Part shown: positions 1-8,814 of the stretch, piece after piece
How positions within the stretch are numbered: the stretch's first letter is position 1
Layout: every line of letters starts with the position of its first letter
DNA from: Streptomyces spinoverrucosus
Lineage (GTDB): Bacteria > Actinomycetota > Actinomycetes > Streptomycetales > Streptomycetaceae
DNA length: 64,000 nt
Reading direction: 5' to 3'
NCBI RefSeq assembly: GCF_006539505.1
Contig: NZ_BJND01000019.1
Span: forward strand, 186,001-250,000
Translations under genes and position numbers: made by a program
The notes under the pieces: model-generated
Seen by the model: the letters and a program-made list of their open reading frames with translations, nothing else
Databases searched by the model: none
What the model was told of the DNA's origin: nothing

Positions 1-2
1 TC

Positions 3-800
3 GACGGCGCCGAGCCCGGCATGAAGGGCATCTGCCTGCGCGGTCTGGCCGGCTGGGGCGAGCTGGGTGCTCCGCTGACGTCCATGGTCAATACCTTCGG
101 CGGCACCTGGTTCACCAAGGACTGGAAGGCGCAGGTCAACAGCGGCGGCTTCAAGGAGGCCACGAAGTTCTACGTCGACCTGGTCCGCGAGCACGGTGAG
201 GCCGGCGCCCCGCAGGCCGGGTTCACCGAGTGCCTGAACGCGCTGAGCCAGAAGAAGGTCGCGATGTGGTACGACGCGACCAGCGCGGCCGGGTCGCTGG
301 AGGACCCCGCCTCCAGCAAGATCGCCGGCAACGTCGGCTACGCCTACGCACCGACCGTCAAGACGGACAGCAGCGGCTGGCTGTGGGCCTGGTCGTGGGC
401 CATGCCGAAGACCACGAAGAACGCGGACGCCGCATCGCAGTTCATGCTGTGGGCCTCCAGCAAGAAGTACGAGAACCTCGTCGGCGAGAAGCTCGGCTGG
501 GCGCGTGTCCCGGCCGGCAAGCGGGCCAGCACGTACGAGATCCCGGAGTACAAGAAGGCCGCCGCCTCCTTCGGTGACATGACCCTGAAGTCCATCGAGG
601 GCGCCGACCCGGCCAACCCGGGCGTCCAGCCCCGGCCGACCGTGGGCATCCAGTACGTGGCCATCCCCGAGTTCCAGGACCTGGGCACCAAGGTGACCCA
701 GGAGATCTCCGCCGCCATCGCCGGCAAGACCAGCGTGGACAAGGCGCTCGACGACGGCCAGAAGCTGGCCGAGGAAGTCGCCAAGAACTACCAGAAGTGA
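3..800 (+). CDS. Polyol/sugar ABC transporter substrate-binding protein, C-terminal part
   Basis: Extracellular solute-binding protein of the family-1 (MalE/SmoE) type that would deliver a sugar or sugar alcohol to the two permeases just downstream. The reading frame is open from the first bases, so the signal peptide and N-lobe lie outside the window; 265 residues remain. The visible part has the family's typical FGGTWFTKDW, NALSQKKVAMWYDAT and SGWLWAWSWAMPK segments and a lysine-rich tail ending in AKNYQK. The closest match by eye is the sorbitol/mannitol-binding SmoE group, which fits the two medium-chain dehydrogenases in the operon. The substrate is inferred from context. The in-frame ATG at 21 is internal, not a start. 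Confidence 0.85.
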   Translation, partial: DGAEPGMKGICLRGLAGWGELGAPLTSMVNTFGGTWFTKDWKAQVNSGGFKEATKFYVDLVREHGEAGAPQAGFTECLNALSQKKVAMWYDATSAAGSLEDPASSKIAGNVGYAYAPTVKTDSSGWLWAWSWAMPKTTKNADAASQFMLWASSKKYENLVGEKLGWARVPAGKRASTYEIPEYKKAAASFGDMTLKSIEGADPANPGVQPRPTVGIQYVAIPEFQDLGTKVTQEISAAIAGKTSVDKALDDGQKLAEEVAKNYQK

Positions 801-878
801 CCTTCAGCGCCCGGCCGGCCCGTGAGTCGGCCGGCGCCGCTTCCCCGACCCCGGCCTTCACCGGCAGAGGAACCATTC

Positions 879-1841
879 ATGACCACGCTCACCGCACCCC
901 CCAAGACAGCACCCCCACCCTTCCGTACCCGGAAGTCCTCGGGCGCGGCCGCCAAGTGGAAGCGCCGTATCCCGCTGCTGCCCGCGCTGATTTTCACCAT
1001 CGTCGTCACGCAGTTGCCCTTCGTGGCCACGTTGATCATCTCCACCTTCCAGTGGAACATCCTCAGGCCGGGCGACCGGCACTTCGTCGGTCTGTCCAAC
1101 TTCTCGTTCGTCTTCACCGACGAGCGGCTGCGCACGGCCGTGCTCAACACGGTCGTGCTCACCGCGTCTGTGGTGATCATCAGTGTGATCCTCGGACTCG
1201 GTCTGGCGATGCTCCTCGACCGCCGTTTCGCCGGCCGCGGGCTGGCGCGCACGCTGCTCATCGCACCGTTCCTGGTCATGCCGGTCGCGGCGGCGCTGCT
1301 GTGGAAGCACGCCATCTACAACCCCGACTACGGACTGCTCAACGGCACCCTCAACGCCGTATACAGGTTCTTCGGAGCGGACAACGGCCCCACGGTCGAC
1401 TGGATCTCCTCCTACCCGATGCCCGCCGTCGTGGTGTCGCTGGTCTGGCAGTGGACCCCGTTCATGATGCTGATCCTCCTGGCCGGCCTGCAGGCGCAGC
1501 CCGGTGACGTCCTGGAGGCGGCCCGCATGGACGGCGCCTCCGCGCTGCAGACCTTCCGCCACATCACGCTGCCGCACCTGCGCCAGTACATCGAGCTGGG
1601 CGTCCTGCTCGGCACGATCTACGTCGTGCAGACCTTCGACGCGGTCTTCACCATCACCCAGGGCGGCCCCGGCTCCCAGACCACCAACCTGCCCTACGAG
1701 ATCTACCTGACCATGTTCCGCAAGTACGAGTACGGCGAGGCAGCCGCCGCCGGTGTCGTCGTCGTCCTCGGCGCGTTCGTCATCGCGACCTTCGCGCTGC
1801 GCACCATCGCGTCGCTGTTCCGCGAGGAGGTTTCCCGATGA
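879..1841 (+). CDS. ABC sugar permease, MalF/SmoF-type
   Basis: Inner-membrane permease (320 residues) of a carbohydrate-uptake ABC transporter. It has six predicted membrane spans after a basic N-terminus (KWKRR), and the EAA loop that docks the ATPase, EAARMDGASALQTFRHITLP, near residue 213. The start is ATG 879, preceded by AGAGG; an upstream in-frame GTG at 822 lacks a ribosome site and would add a proline-rich tail not expected in the family. It overlaps the next permease by four bases (ATGA). No ATPase gene is present in the visible operon, so it probably shares a general ATPase such as MsiK, as many Streptomyces sugar importers do. Confidence 0.9.
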   Translation: MTTLTAPPKTAPPPFRTRKSSGAAAKWKRRIPLLPALIFTIVVTQLPFVATLIISTFQWNILRPGDRHFVGLSNFSFVFTDERLRTAVLNTVVLTASVVIISVILGLGLAMLLDRRFAGRGLARTLLIAPFLVMPVAAALLWKHAIYNPDYGLLNGTLNAVYRFFGADNGPTVDWISSYPMPAVVVSLVWQWTPFMMLILLAGLQAQPGDVLEAARMDGASALQTFRHITLPHLRQYIELGVLLGTIYVVQTFDAVFTITQGGPGSQTTNLPYEIYLTMFRKYEYGEAAAAGVVVVLGAFVIATFALRTIASLFREEVSR

Positions 1842-2722
1842 CCCATGCAGCAGTCGCCGCGCCCGGGGCGAGGTTCAAGAAGCTGCTTCGCCGTAAGGAC
1901 GACCATGGCGGTGCGCCCAAGCTGTCGCCGCTGTGGACGTTCGTCGCCTGGCTCGCGACGCTGGCGTTCTTCGCGCCCGTGGCCTGGATGGTGCTCACCT
2001 CCTTCCACCAGGAGGCGGACGCGGCGACCAACCCGCCGACCCCGTTCGCGCCGCTCACCTTCGACCAGTACGAGCTGCTGTTCAGCCGGGACATCACCCC
2101 GTTCCTTCTCAACTCGGTCATGGCCAGTGTTCTTTCGACGCTGCTGGTGCTCGCCCTGGCGGTGCCGGCGGCCTACGCGCTGTCCATCAAGCCGGTCGAG
2201 AAGTGGACCGACGTGATGTTCTTCTTCCTGTCCACCAAGTTCCTCCCCGCCATCGCCGCCCTCCTGCCGGTGTACCTGATCGTCAAGGACGCCGGGATGC
2301 TGGACAACGTGTGGACGCTGGTCGTCCTCTACACCGCCATGAACCTGCCGATCGCGGTGTGGATGATGCGTTCCTTCCTCGCCGAGGTCCCCAAGGAGAT
2401 CCTGGAGGCGGCCGAGGTCGACGGCGCGGGCCTGCTCACCGTGCTGTGGCGGGTGGTCGCGCCGGTCGCCATGCCCGGACTCGCCGCCACCTCGCTGATC
2501 TGCTTCATCTTCAGCTGGAACGAGTTCATGTTCGCCGTGAACCTCACCGCGACGCAGGCATCCACCGCGCCGGTCTTCCTGGTCGGCTTCATCACCAACG
2601 AGGGCCTGTTCCTGGCCCGGTTGTGCGCGGCGGCCACCCTGGTCTCGCTGCCCGTCCTCATCGCCGGTTTCGCCGCCCAGGACAAGCTCGTCCGCGGCCT
2701 CTCTCTGGGAGCGGTGAAGTGA
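1838..2722 (+). CDS. ABC sugar permease, MalG/SmoG-type
   Basis: Second permease subunit (294 residues) pairing with the MalF-type protein before it. It has an N-terminal span around residues 30-55, a long periplasmic loop with the typical NPPTPFAPLTFDQYELLFS stretch, and an EAA loop (EAAEVDGAGLLTVLWRVVAP) near residue 190. The ATG overlaps the upstream stop as ATGA, and its own stop overlaps the GTG of the following dehydrogenase, so translation of the block is coupled. Membership of the polyol branch is inferred from the SmoE-like binding protein and the dehydrogenase neighbours. Confidence 0.9.
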   Translation: MTHAAVAAPGARFKKLLRRKDDHGGAPKLSPLWTFVAWLATLAFFAPVAWMVLTSFHQEADAATNPPTPFAPLTFDQYELLFSRDITPFLLNSVMASVLSTLLVLALAVPAAYALSIKPVEKWTDVMFFFLSTKFLPAIAALLPVYLIVKDAGMLDNVWTLVVLYTAMNLPIAVWMMRSFLAEVPKEILEAAEVDGAGLLTVLWRVVAPVAMPGLAATSLICFIFSWNEFMFAVNLTATQASTAPVFLVGFITNEGLFLARLCAAATLVSLPVLIAGFAAQDKLVRGLSLGAVK

Positions 2723-3726
2723 GGGCGGCCGTCATCACCCAGCCCGGCAGCGTCGAACTCGCCACTGTCGAGGACCCCGCTCCCGGCCCCCGCGAGGTCG
2801 TCGTCGAGGTCGCGGCCACCGGGCTGTGCGGCACAGATCTGCACATCCTCCAGGGGGAGTTCGCCCCGCAGCTGCCCATCACCCCCGGCCACGAGTTCGC
2901 CGGGGAGGTCGTGGCCCTCGGTAGCGAGGTCACCGAACTCGCGCTCGGCGACCAGGTCGCCGTGGACCCGTCGCTGTACTGCTTCGAGTGCCACTACTGC
3001 CGCCTCGGCCACAACAACCTCTGCGAACGCTGGGCTGCCATCGGCGTCACCCACCCGGGCGCCGCCGCCGAGTACGCCGTGGCGCCCGTCGCCAACTGCG
3101 TACGACTGCCCGACCACGTGGACGCCCAGGACGCGGCGCTGATCGAGCCGCTGTCCTGCGCGGTGCGCGGCTACGACGTCCTGCGTAGCCGCCTCGCCTC
3201 CCGCGTGCTCGTCTACGGCGCCGGAACCATGGGCCTGATGATGCTCCAGCTCGCCAAGGCCACCGGCGCGGCGAGCGTCGACGTCGTCGACATCAACGCC
3301 GAACGCCTGGCCACGGCACGGCAGTTGGGCTGCTCCGCCGGTGCCGCGTCCGCCGACGAGCTCGACCGGCCGCCCTACGGATGGGATCTGGTCGTCGACG
3401 CCACCGGCAACGCGAAAGCCATTCAGGACGCCCTCGGCCGGGTGGGCAAAGGGGGCACGTACCTGCAGTTCGGGGTCGCCGACTACGCCGCCCGGGCCAC
3501 CATCGCGCCGTACAGGATCTACAACCAGGAGATCACGATCACCGGCTCCATGGCCGTCCTGCACAGCTTCGAACGCGCCGCGGACCTCTTCGCCACCGGT
3601 GTCATCGACCCGCGCGTCTTCATCAGTGACCGCTTTCCCCTGGCGGCGTTCCCGGACGCAGTCGCCCGCTTCCAGGCAGGCATCGGGCGCAAGATCCAGA
3701 TCCAGCCCGGCCTCGCCACCGCGTGA
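2719..3726 (+). CDS. Zinc-dependent medium-chain dehydrogenase (polyol dehydrogenase-like)
   Basis: NAD(P)-dependent alcohol/polyol dehydrogenase of 335 residues. Catalytic-zinc ligands are seen as C37 in GLCGTDLH and H58-E59 in PGHEF; a complete structural-zinc set C88, C91, C94, C102 follows in YCFECHYCRLGHNNLC. The nucleotide-binding glycines are in VYGAGTMGLMM near residue 165. The start is GTG 2719 overlapping the permease stop (GTGA); the frame is open much further upstream, but only antisense-quality sequence lies there. Sitting directly behind a polyol-type ABC importer, it most likely oxidises the imported sugar alcohol to a ketose. Substrate is inferred; fold and cofactor class are firm. 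Confidence 0.88.
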   Translation: MRAAVITQPGSVELATVEDPAPGPREVVVEVAATGLCGTDLHILQGEFAPQLPITPGHEFAGEVVALGSEVTELALGDQVAVDPSLYCFECHYCRLGHNNLCERWAAIGVTHPGAAAEYAVAPVANCVRLPDHVDAQDAALIEPLSCAVRGYDVLRSRLASRVLVYGAGTMGLMMLQLAKATGAASVDVVDINAERLATARQLGCSAGAASADELDRPPYGWDLVVDATGNAKAIQDALGRVGKGGTYLQFGVADYAARATIAPYRIYNQEITITGSMAVLHSFERAADLFATGVIDPRVFISDRFPLAAFPDAVARFQAGIGRKIQIQPGLATA

Positions 3727-3752
3727 ACGCCCGAACCGAACGGAATCCCCAC

Positions 3753-4787
3753 ATGACCGAGCAGATCCGCCGCGTTCTCGTCCGCTCCCTCGACGACATC
3801 ACCCTCGAGGAGGTGCCCGCCCCCGTACCCGGAGACGACGAACTCCTGGTACGCACCACCGTCGTCGGCGTGTGCGGCTCCGACACCCATGCGGCGGCCG
3901 GCCACCACCCCTTCATCGACCTGCCCTACCGCCCCGGCCACGAGGCGGTCGGTGTCGTCGCCGCGGCAGGGAAGGGAGCCGAGGACTTCGCGCCCGGAGA
4001 CCGGGTGATCATCGAGCCCAACCTGTACTGCGGCCGGTGCCCCCAGTGCCGCTCCGGCCGCTACAACATCTGCCGGGAGTTGAAGGTGTTCGGCTGCCAG
4101 ACGCCCGGCGCCATGGCCGACCTGTTCACCATCCCGGCCGACCGCGTCCACCGCGTTCCCGACGGCATGACCGACATCGAGGCCGCCCTCGTCGAGCCCC
4201 TGGCCACCCCGGTGCACGCCGTGGCGAAGGCAGGTGACCTCACCGGACGCACGGTCGTCGTGCTCGGCGCCGGGCCCATCGGTCTGCTCGTCCTCGCCGC
4301 CGCCCGGCACGCCGGCGCCGCGAGGATCGCCGTCACCGACCTGCTGCCGGACAAGAGGGACCGCGCCCTGCGTCTCGGAGCCGACACGGCCCTGCCCGCC
4401 GACGCCACCGACCTCGCCGACCAGGCCCACGCGGCGCTCGGTGGACCGGCCGACGTGGTCTTCGACTGCGTGGCACGCGAACAGTCCATCGCCCAGGCCA
4501 CCGACCTGGTCACCAAGGGCGGCACGATCATCGTCGTCGGCGTCGGCGCCGCAGGGACCACCCCCGTCCGCCTCGACCTGATCCAGGACCGGGAGATCCG
4601 CATCGAGGGCACCCTGATGTACACCGGCGACGACTACCGCACCGCGATGTCCCTGATCTCGTCCGGCGCCATCGACACCGCCGAGATCGTCACCGCCACC
4701 TACCCGTTGGAGGACGCCGCCAAGGCGTTCGCCGCTTCCGTCGACCCAGAGCAGGTCAAGGTGCTGGTCACGGTGGACCGACCGTAG
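3753..4787 (+). CDS. Zinc-dependent medium-chain dehydrogenase, second copy (sorbitol/threonine dehydrogenase-like)
   Basis: Second MDR-superfamily zinc dehydrogenase (344 residues), distinct from the preceding one. It has catalytic-zinc C41 (GVCGSDTH), H63-E64 (PGHEAV), canonical structural cysteines C93, C96, C99 and C107, and a Rossmann motif VLGAGPIGLLV near residue 170. The ATG at 3753 is preferred; GTG 3723, overlapping the previous stop, is possible and would add ten residues. Two different polyol dehydrogenases in one operon suggest either two substrates or successive oxidation steps. It ends about 170 bases before the DeoR-type regulator. Confidence 0.87.
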   Translation: MTEQIRRVLVRSLDDITLEEVPAPVPGDDELLVRTTVVGVCGSDTHAAAGHHPFIDLPYRPGHEAVGVVAAAGKGAEDFAPGDRVIIEPNLYCGRCPQCRSGRYNICRELKVFGCQTPGAMADLFTIPADRVHRVPDGMTDIEAALVEPLATPVHAVAKAGDLTGRTVVVLGAGPIGLLVLAAARHAGAARIAVTDLLPDKRDRALRLGADTALPADATDLADQAHAALGGPADVVFDCVAREQSIAQATDLVTKGGTIIVVGVGAAGTTPVRLDLIQDREIRIEGTLMYTGDDYRTAMSLISSGAIDTAEIVTATYPLEDAAKAFAASVDPEQVKVLVTVDRP

Positions 4788-4954
4788 CCCACGGCCGCGC
4801 AGGCAGGGACGCCGACATGGACGCGGACACGCACGTCGTACGCAGCAGCCGCCGCCGCACGGGCGGCCCGAGGCCCGCGAGCCGGACAGGCCCCGACCCG
4901 CACCGGCCCGTGTGGGAAACTGCGAGACCGGAGCAACCGGGAAGGAGGGGCGCC

Positions 4955-5764
4955 GTGACCGCCCGTACGCGACTGTCCCAGGCGGCCGTCGAGGAGCGGC
5001 GCCAGGCCGTGCTGCGGTACGTCGCCGAACACGGCGAGACCCGCATCGACGACCTCGCCCGGCACTTCGACGTCAGTCTGATGACGATGCACCGGGACCT
5101 GGACGACCTCACCGGGCGACATCTGCTGCGCAAGGAGCGCGGGCGGGCCGTCGCGTTCCCCGCCCTCACCATGGAGACGGCCACCCGCTTCCGCGAGAAC
5201 AGCGCCCTCGCGGCCAAGAACGCCATCTGCGCGGCCGTCGCCGGCCGGATCAGGCCGGGCAGCACCGTGCTCATGGAGGACTCGACCACACTGTTCCCCC
5301 TGGTCCCGGCGCTGGCCGAGGTGGATCAGCTACACGTCGTCACCAACTCGGTCGGCCTCGCACAGCGCCTCGGATCCGCCGCCCCCGCGGTGAACGTCAC
5401 CCTGCTGGGCGGCCACTACCGGGGCGACTTCAACTCCTGCACCGGCTCCACCGTCACCCGCGCCCTGTCCCAAATCCGGGCCGACCTCGTCCTGATGTCC
5501 GCCACCGCCGTCCTGGAAGGACGCCTCTTCCACCCCCTGAACGACTACGTCGAGGTGAAGCTGGCCATGCTCGCCTCCGCCGAACAGGCGCTGCTCCTGG
5601 TGGACCACTCGAAGTTCGGCAAGACCGCCACGTACGCGTACGGCACCGTTGCCGACTACCACACAGTCATCACCGACACCGCCACCCCCGACGCGGAACT
5701 CGCGGCCATACGCGACCTCGGAGTCCCCGTCGAGACGGTCGAACCCGAAGAGCCTTCCCTGTGA
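4955..5764 (+). CDS. DeoR-family transcriptional repressor
   Basis: Sugar-operon regulator of 269 residues. The N-terminal winged helix-turn-helix (residues about 10-62) holds the family pattern ERRQAVLRYVAEHGETRIDD followed by LMTMHRDLDDL; the C-terminal DeoRC sensor domain (about 80-250) usually binds a phosphorylated sugar intermediate. The frame is open from 4817, but GTG 4955 is chosen because GGAGGG stands just upstream at 4944 and the domain begins immediately after. It closes the polyol operon and probably represses it until the substrate is present. Its stop overlaps the GTG of the next gene. Confidence 0.88.
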   Translation: MTARTRLSQAAVEERRQAVLRYVAEHGETRIDDLARHFDVSLMTMHRDLDDLTGRHLLRKERGRAVAFPALTMETATRFRENSALAAKNAICAAVAGRIRPGSTVLMEDSTTLFPLVPALAEVDQLHVVTNSVGLAQRLGSAAPAVNVTLLGGHYRGDFNSCTGSTVTRALSQIRADLVLMSATAVLEGRLFHPLNDYVEVKLAMLASAEQALLLVDHSKFGKTATYAYGTVADYHTVITDTATPDAELAAIRDLGVPVETVEPEEPSL

Positions 5765-6498
5765 CCCGCACCCTGTTCGAAACCCCGAGCGCCTACCGCC
5801 CCAGCGACGCCGAGACGGCCGCGCCGGTGCCCCCGGTCAAGGCCGTCCTGTTCGACTTCAGCAACACGCTCTTCCAGATGATCGACCTGGAGACGTGGCT
5901 GCGGCGGGTCGGCTCCGCCGCCGGCCGCCTCGCCGTGCTGGACGAGCCCGGCGCAGTGGCCGAAATCTCCGACCAGTTGCGCGCCGCCTTCCGGCTGCCC
6001 TCCGTCGCATCCCTCCAGGAAGGCCGTGATCTCTCTTCCGCACAGCACCGCCGCGCCATGTGGGGATGGTGGGAGCAGGTGGACTTCCTGCGCGGCGCGG
6101 AGGAGGCGGCCTACCGGGAGCTCACCGCTCCGGACGCCTGGGTTCCCTATCCCGACACCGCACCGGTCCTGCGTGCCCTGCACCAGCGCGGACTGCGCGT
6201 CGGCATCGTCAGTGACTTCGCCTGGGACCTGCGCACCCACCTCGCCCACCACGGGCTGGACGCCTTGATCGACACCTGCGTCATCTCCTACGAGCAGGGC
6301 CGCGAAAAGCCCGACCCGCAGCTGTTTCTCAAAGCCTGCGCCGATCTCGGCGCGGACCCCCGCGCCACCCTCATGGTCGGCGACAACCCGGTCCGCGACG
6401 GCGGCGCGGCCGCCTGCGGTCTGCGCACGTACATCCTGCCGGCGGAACACCGCACGGGAGAGCGCGGCCTGATGGACGTGCAGCGGCTCGTGATCTGA
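5761..6498 (+). CDS. HAD-superfamily hydrolase
   Basis: Haloacid-dehalogenase-fold hydrolase, 245 residues, probably a sugar-phosphate phosphatase serving the polyol operon. Motif I is VLFDFSNTLF near residue 32: the nucleophile Asp is present but the second Asp of DxDxT is Ser. The serine/threonine of motif II is in GIVSDF, the lysine in GREKPDP and the acidic motif in MVGDNPVRDGG. A helical cap lies between motifs I and II. The GTG start overlaps the DeoR stop (GTGA), so it is co-translated with the repressor. The Asp-to-Ser change leaves open whether it is a phosphatase or another HAD enzyme. Confidence 0.8.
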   Translation: MTRTLFETPSAYRPSDAETAAPVPPVKAVLFDFSNTLFQMIDLETWLRRVGSAAGRLAVLDEPGAVAEISDQLRAAFRLPSVASLQEGRDLSSAQHRRAMWGWWEQVDFLRGAEEAAYRELTAPDAWVPYPDTAPVLRALHQRGLRVGIVSDFAWDLRTHLAHHGLDALIDTCVISYEQGREKPDPQLFLKACADLGADPRATLMVGDNPVRDGGAAACGLRTYILPAEHRTGERGLMDVQRLVI

Positions 6499-6658
6499 GG
6501 GTGGAGCCGTCTCCTTAAGGCGTGCCAGGAACCTGCCTGTCGCGCGGGGCCGGGCTTCGGGTAGCCGCGTGGTCGCGGGATGTCAGCGCTCACAGGACAG
6601 CACCGTCAGCGTTCGGAATAACTCTTCCAGCCGCCTTCATGGCGGCGGCCCGGCGCGG

Positions 6659-7528
6659 TCAGCTGACGGGGGAGGAGGCCGGCAGGTGCTGGTCGGCGGC
6701 CCAGGAGGCCAGGATGCGCAGCCGTTCGTGGGTGGGGGAGCCGGGCGCGGCGGTCCAGACGGTGAGGTGCTGGTCGGGGTCGGTGTTGGCGGTGAGAGTG
6801 TCCCAGTCCAGGACGAGTTCGCCGACGACTGGATGGTTGAGGGTCTTCGTGCCCACGGTGCGGGCGGCGACCTTGTGGTCGCCCCACCACTTGGCGAACT
6901 GCTTGTCACGCGTGGACAGTTCACCGACCAGCTCGATCAGACGGGGGTCCTCGGGATACTTCGCCGCCTCCATCCGCACCTGCGCGACGGCGATCTGTGC
7001 CGAGCCTTCCCAGTCCGCGTACAGGCTGCGCATCGCCGGATCGGTGAAGATGAGCCGTGGGTAGTTGCGGTGCTTCTCCGGAATACGGGAGAAGTCGGTG
7101 ACCAGGGCGGCGGCCAGCGCGTTCCAGGCAAGAATGTCCCCGCGCCGGCCCTGCACGATGGCCGGAGTGGCGGTGAGGTCGTCCAGGACCCGCTGCAACT
7201 GTGGCTGGACCTTCTGTCGGCCGCGGCGCCGGGTGCGGGTGGTGGTCTTTCCCGCGAGCTGGAAGAGGTAGCCCCGCTCGTCGTCGTCCAGATGGAGGAC
7301 CCGGGCGAGAACGTCCAGCACGGGCGCCGATGCCTGCATACGGCCTTGTTCCAGGCGGGTGTAGTAGTCGGTGCTGATGCTGGCGAGCTGGGCGACCTCC
7401 TCGCGGCGCAGCCCCTCCACCCGGCGGGGCCTGTCGGTCTCGGGCAGTCCGACCGTGCGTGGGCTCAGCTCGGCGCGGCGCTTCTTGAGGAATTCTCCCA
7501 GCTCATTGAGGGGAACGTTGGCGGTCAT
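6659..7528 (-). CDS. Xre-family regulator with MmyB-like ligand-binding domain
   Basis: DNA-binding regulator of 289 residues. An Xre-type helix-turn-helix occupies about residues 8-75 (RREEVAQLASISTDYYTRLE), followed by the PAS-related MmyB-like module (about 105-285; MVQ-type motifs such as RNYPRLIFTDPAMRSLYADW and HLTVWTAAPGSPTHERL). MmyB-like proteins are actinomycete regulators often found next to short-chain dehydrogenases; a Chloroflexus relative bound a fatty acid. ATG 7528 is chosen because GGGAAG precedes it; ATG 7540 is a possible alternative. It is divergent from the dehydrogenase at 7713, and the intergenic palindrome at 7565-7582 is its likely operator, repeated before other genes in the window. 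Confidence 0.88.
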   Translation of the reverse strand: MTANVPLNELGEFLKKRRAELSPRTVGLPETDRPRRVEGLRREEVAQLASISTDYYTRLEQGRMQASAPVLDVLARVLHLDDDERGYLFQLAGKTTTRTRRRGRQKVQPQLQRVLDDLTATPAIVQGRRGDILAWNALAAALVTDFSRIPEKHRNYPRLIFTDPAMRSLYADWEGSAQIAVAQVRMEAAKYPEDPRLIELVGELSTRDKQFAKWWGDHKVAARTVGTKTLNHPVVGELVLDWDTLTANTDPDQHLTVWTAAPGSPTHERLRILASWAADQHLPASSPVS

Positions 7529-7562
7529 GCTTCCCAGCATGACATCGATCGCACCTGCGCAA

Positions 7563-7655
7563 GGGGGGAGAATTTCCTCCCCGGATGTGTCCCTCCCGGG
7601 ATAGTTCCCTCCGCTTTTCGCGCCTGCCCTCGCGTGTGAGGCTCGACCGTGAGCA
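7563..7655 (-). repeat. Regulator leader segment, duplicated at 16399-16486
   Basis: Read on the minus strand, the leader of the MmyB-like regulator shares long stretches with the plus strand at 16399-16486: a CTCACACGCG block, then CGAAAAG followed by a GGAGG-rich stretch, then ACATCCGGGGAGGAAA running into the palindrome. Similarity is roughly three quarters of positions by eye over about 90 bases. Confidence 0.6.
7565..7582. promoter_or_regulatory. Palindromic operator candidate A, GGGGAG-N6-CTCCCC
   Basis: Six-base arms GGGGAG and CTCCCC flank the spacer AATTTC in the 184-base divergent region between the MmyB-like regulator and the zinc dehydrogenase. The same arms with the same six-base spacing recur at 10054 and 15329, and weaker forms at 16469 and 23604, each in front of a gene or a decayed promoter. 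Likely the autoregulatory operator of the adjacent Xre protein (inference). Confidence 0.6.
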
Positions 7656-7712
7656 GTCGCATTCCTCACCACGGCTGCGGTCCACAGACCCCCGCACTGA
7701 AGGAAGCACCCC

Positions 7713-8729
7713 ATGCGCGGAGCAGTCATCCACGCCCCCGGCGACGTGCGCTTCGAGAACCTCGACGACCCGAAGGTCATGGAGCCGACCGACGCGGTGA
7801 TCCGTACGGTCGCCACCTGTGTGTGTGGCTCGGACCTGTGGCCGTATCGCGGTCTCGAGCCGGTCGGCGACCCGCACCCGATGGGGCACGAGTACGTCGG
7901 CATCGTCGAGGAGGTGGGCAGCGAGGTCGCCAACGTCAGGCCGGGCCAGTTCGTGGTCGGTTCCTTCGCCACCTCGGACAACACCTGCGTGAACTGCCTG
8001 AACGGCTGGCAGTCCTCCTGTCTGAACCGCGAGTTCATGAGTACCTGCCAGGCCGACTACGTGCGCATCCCCAACGCCCACGGCACCCTGGTCGCCACGG
8101 ACGAGCACCCGGACGCCGAGATGGTGCCCAGCCTGCTCGCCGTGTCCGATGTGATGGGCACCGGCTGGTACGCCGCCCTCGCCGCCGAGGTGAAGCCCGG
8201 CTCGACGGCCGTAGTGGTCGGTGACGGTGCGGTCGGCCTGTGCGGTGTCATCGCCGCTAAGGAACTGGGTGCGGAGCGGATCATCGCCATGTCCCGGCAC
8301 GCGTCCCGCCAGAAGCTCGCCCTGGAGTTCGGCGCCACCGACATCGTGGCCGAGCGCGGCGACGAAGGCATCGCCCGCGTCAAGGACCTCACCGGCGGCA
8401 TCGGCGCCGACAGCGTGCTGGAGTGCGTCGGCACCGCGGATTCGATGCGGCAGGCCCTGCACTCCGCCCGCCCCGGCGGCAACGTCGGCTTCGTCGGCGT
8501 CCCGCACGAGGTGGCCATCGACGGCGAGGAACTGTTCTTCTCCCACGTCGGCCTGCGCGGCGGCCCCGCCCCCGTACGCCGCTACCTGCCCGACCTGATC
8601 GACCGCGTGCTGACCGGCCGCATCAACCCGGGCAAGGTCTTCGACCTCAGCCTGCCCCTGGACCAGGTCGCCGAGGGTTACCGGGCGATGGACGAGCGCC
8701 GCGCCGTCAAGGCCCTGCTCAAGCCCTGA
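7713..8729 (+). CDS. Zinc-type alcohol dehydrogenase-like oxidoreductase
   Basis: MDR-superfamily oxidoreductase of 338 residues. Catalytic-zinc ligands are C38 in CVCGSDLW and the GHEY pair near residue 62. The structural-zinc loop is imperfect: TCVNCLNGWQSSC keeps three cysteines while the first of the usual four is replaced (SDNT precedes). The nucleotide-binding glycines are VVGDGAVGLCG near 170. GAAGGA stands upstream of ATG 7713. It is the first gene transcribed away from the MmyB-like regulator, across operator candidate A, and is followed by an SDR, so it is likely the regulator's primary target. Substrate unknown; aldehyde or alcohol handling is inferred from context. Confidence 0.85.
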   Translation: MRGAVIHAPGDVRFENLDDPKVMEPTDAVIRTVATCVCGSDLWPYRGLEPVGDPHPMGHEYVGIVEEVGSEVANVRPGQFVVGSFATSDNTCVNCLNGWQSSCLNREFMSTCQADYVRIPNAHGTLVATDEHPDAEMVPSLLAVSDVMGTGWYAALAAEVKPGSTAVVVGDGAVGLCGVIAAKELGAERIIAMSRHASRQKLALEFGATDIVAERGDEGIARVKDLTGGIGADSVLECVGTADSMRQALHSARPGGNVGFVGVPHEVAIDGEELFFSHVGLRGGPAPVRRYLPDLIDRVLTGRINPGKVFDLSLPLDQVAEGYRAMDERRAVKALLKP

Positions 8730-8751
8730 GCGCAGACGCGTCCACACCCGG

Positions 8752-8774
8752 GGCCGCACCGAGGAGGTGCGGCC
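8752..8774 (+). terminator. Intergenic stem-loop
   Basis: Perfect 9-bp stem GGCCGCACC / GGTGCGGCC with a GAGGA loop between the dehydrogenase stop and the next SDR. No T-tract follows, so it may be a partial terminator or an RNA-stability hairpin inside an operon. Confidence 0.5.
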
Positions 8775-8814
8775 ACAGGACCGGCAACCACTCCCGCTCA
8801 CACAAGGACTGACC

